A stretch of DNA of 64,000 nt from Sphingomonas sp. (lineage in GTDB: Bacteria > Pseudomonadota > Alphaproteobacteria > Sphingomonadales > Sphingomonadaceae), in assembly GCF_017304615.1 (NCBI RefSeq), contig NZ_JAFKLZ010000001.1, positions 868,001 through 932,000 of the forward strand. Direction: 5' to 3'. Under the pieces are notes generated by a model. That model searched no databases. It had not been told where the DNA came from and was given only the letters and a program-made list of their open reading frames with translations. Positions 59,448 through 64,000 of the stretch are shown here, piece after piece. The position numbers were made by a program, and so were the translations under genes. Each line of letters begins with the position of its first letter. Within the stretch, counting starts at the first letter, position 1.

Positions 59448-60851
59448 TCAACCGCCCTTGGGCGTCACCTTCTCCCAATTCTCGGGCGCGTTGGCGACGA
59501 TCCACAGCATCGTCGTCCAGACTGCGACATTCTGGCGGAGCTGATCGCGGTCGATCTTGTCGAGCGTATCCTCCGGCGTGTGGTGCCAGTCGAAATAACG
59601 CGTGCCGTCCTGGCCGAGCGTGATCGATGGCCAGCCGAACTTCAGGATCGGTTCGACGTCCGTGCCGCCGCCTGCCGGGTCCTTGCCCCTGACGATTCCC
59701 AGCGGAGCGAGCGCCGCGCCGAGCCGGTCGCCGACCGCCTTCGCGCTGTCGGGCAGGTTGACGTTGAAGCGCCAGACATTGTCCGCGCCGAAATCGCTTT
59801 CGGAGGCCAGCGCGAATTTCTCGTTGGCGTGCGCCTTGGCATAGGCCTCTCCGCCATAGCCGCCGGGTTCCTCGGCCCCGAACCACACGACGCGGATCGT
59901 GCGGCGCGGGCGCGGGCCGTCGAGCAGTCGCTTGGCCGCCGCGGTGGTGATGGCGACACCCGCGCCGTCATCGATCGCGCCGGTGCCGATATCCCAGCTA
60001 TCGAGATGCCCGCCGATCACGATGACACCGGCGCTCGGATCGGTGCCTGGCACCTCGGCGACGACATTACCCGATTCGGCGTCGGGCATCGTCTTGGGCG
60101 TCAGGACCAGCTTCAACGTCACTTTGTCGGTGCGCTTGAAGATGCGTTCGAGCTGTTCGGCGTCGGCGACCGACAGCGCGGCGGCGGGGATCGGCGTCAC
60201 GCCGGGCGTCCAGTTGGTGCCGCCGGTGTGCGGCCAGCGTCCCTTGTCGCTGCCGATCGAGCGGATGACGATCGCCGCGGCGCCTTTCTTGGCGGCGACG
60301 TTCGGTCCGATGAAGCGCGCGGCACCGAAAGCGCCATAACCGCTGCCGTCCTGCGCCGCCTTCATTTGGTTGGAAACGAATGCGATCTTGCCGGTGAGAC
60401 TCCCGTCAGGAGCGGCGAGCAGGTCGTTGAAGGTCGGGAAATAGACCACCGGGGCCGTGATCCCCTCCGGCGGCGTCGCGCCCGAGCGGCCGAGCGCGGC
60501 GAGCGTCAGTTTCTGCGGGTACGGGCCGACGACCTCGGCCGTTTCCACGCCACGCACCCAGACCGGCATCGTGTAGGTCTCGATGTGGACATTCTTGAAG
60601 CCGAGTGCCTTCAGCTTGACCACCGCCCAGGCCCGCGCGCGCGCCTCCGCTTCGGTCGCCGCCAGCCGCGGTCCGACTTCGGTCGTCAGCCCTTCCAGCA
60701 CGTCCCACGCGACATCGTCCTTCAGCGCGGCGTCGCGTGCCTTTGCGACAGCAGGATCGACCGCGACCGATGTGGTGGGCATCGTGCGCTGGGCGATGGC
60801 GGGGACGGCGAGGGCCAGGGCGGCCACGGACAACATCAGGGCAGGGCGCAT
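59448..60851 (-). CDS. exported M28-family zinc peptidase
   Basis: A 467-residue secreted protein with a signal peptide (MRPALMLSVAALALAVPAIAQ), an N-terminal PA-like domain and an M28 metallopeptidase domain. Di-zinc ligands are seen in IVIGGHLDSWD, AIDDGAGV, WFGAEEPG, SESDFGAD and the last His in WHHTPEDTLD. Probably an aminopeptidase or carboxypeptidase in the periplasm. GGAGG lies just before ATG 60851 and abuts a hairpin repeat. Confidence 0.92.
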   Translation of the reverse strand: MRPALMLSVAALALAVPAIAQRTMPTTSVAVDPAVAKARDAALKDDVAWDVLEGLTTEVGPRLAATEAEARARAWAVVKLKALGFKNVHIETYTMPVWVRGVETAEVVGPYPQKLTLAALGRSGATPPEGITAPVVYFPTFNDLLAAPDGSLTGKIAFVSNQMKAAQDGSGYGAFGAARFIGPNVAAKKGAAAIVIRSIGSDKGRWPHTGGTNWTPGVTPIPAAALSVADAEQLERIFKRTDKVTLKLVLTPKTMPDAESGNVVAEVPGTDPSAGVIVIGGHLDSWDIGTGAIDDGAGVAITTAAAKRLLDGPRPRRTIRVVWFGAEEPGGYGGEAYAKAHANEKFALASESDFGADNVWRFNVNLPDSAKAVGDRLGAALAPLGIVRGKDPAGGGTDVEPILKFGWPSITLGQDGTRYFDWHHTPEDTLDKIDRDQLRQNVAVWTTMLWIVANAPENWEKVTPKGG

Positions 60852-60860
60852 CTACTACCT

Positions 60861-60888
60861 CCGTTCGCCCTGAGCTTGTCGAAGGGCG
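60861..60888 (-). repeat. REP-like hairpin, minus-strand copy
   Basis: A 28-base element. Arms CGCCCT and AGGGCG flank the core TCGACAAGCTC, read on the minus strand. It lies directly upstream of the M28 peptidase ribosome-binding site. A second copy in opposite orientation is 33 bases away. Confidence 0.7.
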
Positions 60889-60920
60889 TGTGACTATGCG
60901 GATGGCTTAGTAGCTGACCC

Positions 60921-60948
60921 CGTGCTTCGACAAGCTCAGCACGAACGG
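60921..60948 (+). repeat. REP-like hairpin, plus-strand copy
   Basis: The same core TCGACAAGCTC and the same GAACGG tail as the copy at 60861-60888, but arms CGTGCT and AGCACG. The stem bases differ from the other copy while still pairing, which is a covariation sign of a conserved structure. Confidence 0.7.
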
Positions 60949-61038
60949 TTTTGTTTTGCGCGGGCGTTTGCGAATCCCGTATCCAATCGCTATCTGGCGC
61001 GCGACTTTCCGACAGCCAGATTCCAACCGGAGACCCCC

Positions 61039-62718
<1,680 letters not shown>

Positions 62719-62785
62719 CCCCAAGGGGTCGCCAGAAAGAATTCGATATGTTACTCCAATAGCCTCGGCTGTTGGGGAACTGTCG

Positions 62786-63505
62786 ATGACGATCTATCAC
62801 TATATCGTAATTGGCGTGTTCGCAGTGTTTGCGCTCGCCGACTGGTTGGGGCGGCGGACCGAATTTCCTGACGTGCGTTACTGGCGCGTGATGGGGATCG
62901 TTTCCGCGATCCTGTATTTCACGATCGCCACGCTCGCGCCGTTCGTGTGGGACGAATTCTTCGGCGCGCATCAGTTGATCGACGGGTCGAAGCTGCCGTT
63001 CTGGGCGCAGGTGGTCAGCGGTTTCCTGGTCCTCGAATTCGGTATCTATTTCTGGCACCGCGCGATGCACAGTTGGGACCCGTTGTGGCGCGTCACCCAC
63101 CAGATGCATCACGCCGCCGAACGGATCGACGTGTGGGGAGCATACTATTTCCACCCGGTCGACATGGTGGGCTGGTCGCTGCTCGGGTCACTGTGTCTCG
63201 TCTGGATTTTCGGAATGGCGCCTGAGGCGGCGTTGGTCGTCGCGGTGCTGACGACGATCCCCGGCATTTTCCAGCACCTCAACATCCGCACGCCGCACTG
63301 GCTCGGCTATTTCATCCAGCGCCCCGAAAGCCACCTGATCCACCATCAGCGCGGGGTCCACGCGTTCAACTATGGCGATATTCCGCTGCCCGACATGATC
63401 TTCGGCACGTTCAAGAATCCGCGCGAATGGGAAGGGCAAAATGGCTTCCATCCGGGGTCCACGATGCAGATCCCGGAGATGCTAGCGTTCCGCAAGATTT
63501 CCTAA
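62786..63505 (+). CDS. sterol desaturase / fatty acid hydroxylase family membrane protein
   Basis: A 239-residue integral membrane di-iron enzyme. The histidine clusters are HRAMH, HQMHH and HLIHHQRGVH, within helices (YIVIGVFAVFALADWLG, IVSAILYFTIATLAPF). In sphingomonads such proteins hydroxylate lipids or sterol-like substrates, sometimes carotenoids; the substrate is not clear. GGGGA precedes ATG 62786. Confidence 0.88.
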   Translation: MTIYHYIVIGVFAVFALADWLGRRTEFPDVRYWRVMGIVSAILYFTIATLAPFVWDEFFGAHQLIDGSKLPFWAQVVSGFLVLEFGIYFWHRAMHSWDPLWRVTHQMHHAAERIDVWGAYYFHPVDMVGWSLLGSLCLVWIFGMAPEAALVVAVLTTIPGIFQHLNIRTPHWLGYFIQRPESHLIHHQRGVHAFNYGDIPLPDMIFGTFKNPREWEGQNGFHPGSTMQIPEMLAFRKIS

Positions 63506-63511
63506 CGGGAT

Positions 63512-63790
63512 TCAGGCGGTGAACCGTTTCGTAAACCCCTTCACCGGCTGGCCCGCCTCCACGAACGCCTCGACATGGTCGATCCGCGCGAGCGGGGGGC
63601 CTTCGCGGACGGCCTCGACCAGGGCGGCGACGGCGTCCTCCTCGCCGGAAGCCAGGATTTCAACCGTTCCGTCCTGGCGATTGCGCACCCAGCCGGTGAC
63701 GCCAAGCGCCTGCGCCTTGCGGATGGCATAGTCGCGAAAGCCGACCTGGTGAACCTTGCCCGACACCACGACCCGCTGCATCACGCCCAT
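63512..63790 (-). CDS. acyP: acylphosphatase
   Basis: Hydrolyses acyl phosphates. The 92-residue protein has VSGKVHQVGFRDYAIRKAQA with the catalytic Arg (GFR), GWVRNRQDGTVEILASG with the catalytic Asn, and normal length. ATG 63790 follows AAGGGA; GTG 63808 and ATG 63781 are alternatives. Convergent with the sterol-desaturase-like gene. Confidence 0.93.
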   Translation of the reverse strand: MGVMQRVVVSGKVHQVGFRDYAIRKAQALGVTGWVRNRQDGTVEILASGEEDAVAALVEAVREGPPLARIDHVEAFVEAGQPVKGFTKRFTA

Positions 63791-63819
63791 ATACTTTGAT
63801 CCCTTCACCCGACGACGGG

Positions 63820-63954
63820 ATGACCCCGCTCGTCGCCGAAGGTGCTATCATCGTTCGCGAAAAGCCGAAGCGGCCCCGCACGACCATTCGCCGCGCCGAT
63901 GGTGCGGTTCGGCGGGACCAGAGCAGGAAGCGCGCCGAACCGATCGGTTGCTAA
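63820..63954 (+). CDS. possible small basic protein, 44 residues
   Basis: A short frame from ATG 63820 with an Arg/Lys-rich product (REKPKRPRTTIRRADGAVRR). Codon use looks like that of the region, but no ribosome-binding site or family is evident, and the frame is short enough to be chance. Confidence 0.25.
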   Translation: MTPLVAEGAIIVREKPKRPRTTIRRADGAVRRDQSRKRAEPIGC

Positions 63955-64000
63955 TTAACATCGCGGCCTTTTCAGCGCGATGTGCGACTTATGCCGCCTT

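Noticed and set aside
59292-60893. 533-residue open frame opposite the M28 peptidase
   Set aside because: Arg-rich shadow; the M28 frame has all zinc ligands and a signal peptide.

Overview
The window is a GC-rich chromosomal segment that reads as a sphingomonad (Alphaproteobacteria, Sphingomonadales, Sphingomonas-like). The evidence is gene content and order rather than a marker gene. It carries a DivL-type cell-cycle pseudokinase followed by tsaE, an amgK/murU-like pair, alphaproteobacterial-type addB/addA and trxA; a pdhA/pdhB pair with a lipoyl domain on E1-beta; an M20 hydrolase-astA-astB cluster; and short hairpin repeats of the kind I associate with sphingomonad and Caulobacter genomes. 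No rRNA, CRISPR array, prophage, transposase or integrase was seen. Genes are packed tightly and many neighbours overlap by ATGA or TGATG. GTG and TTG starts are common and one gene probably starts at CTG.

Layout. 0-6 kb: miaA and serB start head to head, then a SPOR/Sel1 protein diverges from a ParA-RHH-SPOR gene set. 6-9 kb: pyrB with an overlapping dihydroorotase-like gene that lacks catalytic residues, then an AraC-type regulator; a perfect FNR-type box lies between them. 9-13 kb: ruvX, a lipase-like hydrolase, gatC-gatA. 13-19 kb: a minus-strand run with astB, astA, an M20 hydrolase, an adhesin-E-like protein, rppH and an esterase, then a divergent histone-deacetylase-like gene. 19.5-27 kb: korA-korB, an atypical small gene, photolyase, cyclopropane fatty acid synthase and a serine hydrolase. 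27-36 kb: purF-SDR, hisI-lipoprotein, a MerR regulator with an acyl-CoA dehydrogenase, a SleB-type wall hydrolase, and an MFS transporter-cysK pair. 36-50 kb: pdhA-pdhB, divL, tsaE, amgK, murU, addB, addA, trxA, all on the plus strand. 50-54 kb: small conserved genes and gyrA. 54-64 kb: a TPR protein, an Lrp regulator, a histidine kinase with a degenerate ATPase domain, a polysaccharide deacetylase, tRNA-Ile2 and tRNA-Pro, a lipoprotein, an M28 peptidase, ettA, a sterol desaturase-like protein and acylphosphatase.

How they fit together. Most of the window is housekeeping: pyrimidine, purine, histidine and cysteine synthesis, pyruvate and 2-oxoglutarate oxidation, tRNA maturation and charging, DNA repair, envelope upkeep. 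The less ordinary parts are the DivL homolog (Tyr in place of the phosphoacceptor His, CTG start), three unscored CtrA-like sites, the chromosomal ParA/RHH/SPOR set, the pseudo-dihydroorotase fused by overlap to pyrB, the ast cluster with an M20 hydrolase, and a second degenerate sensor kinase next to a polysaccharide deacetylase. All functional calls come from reading motifs and context; no database search was run.
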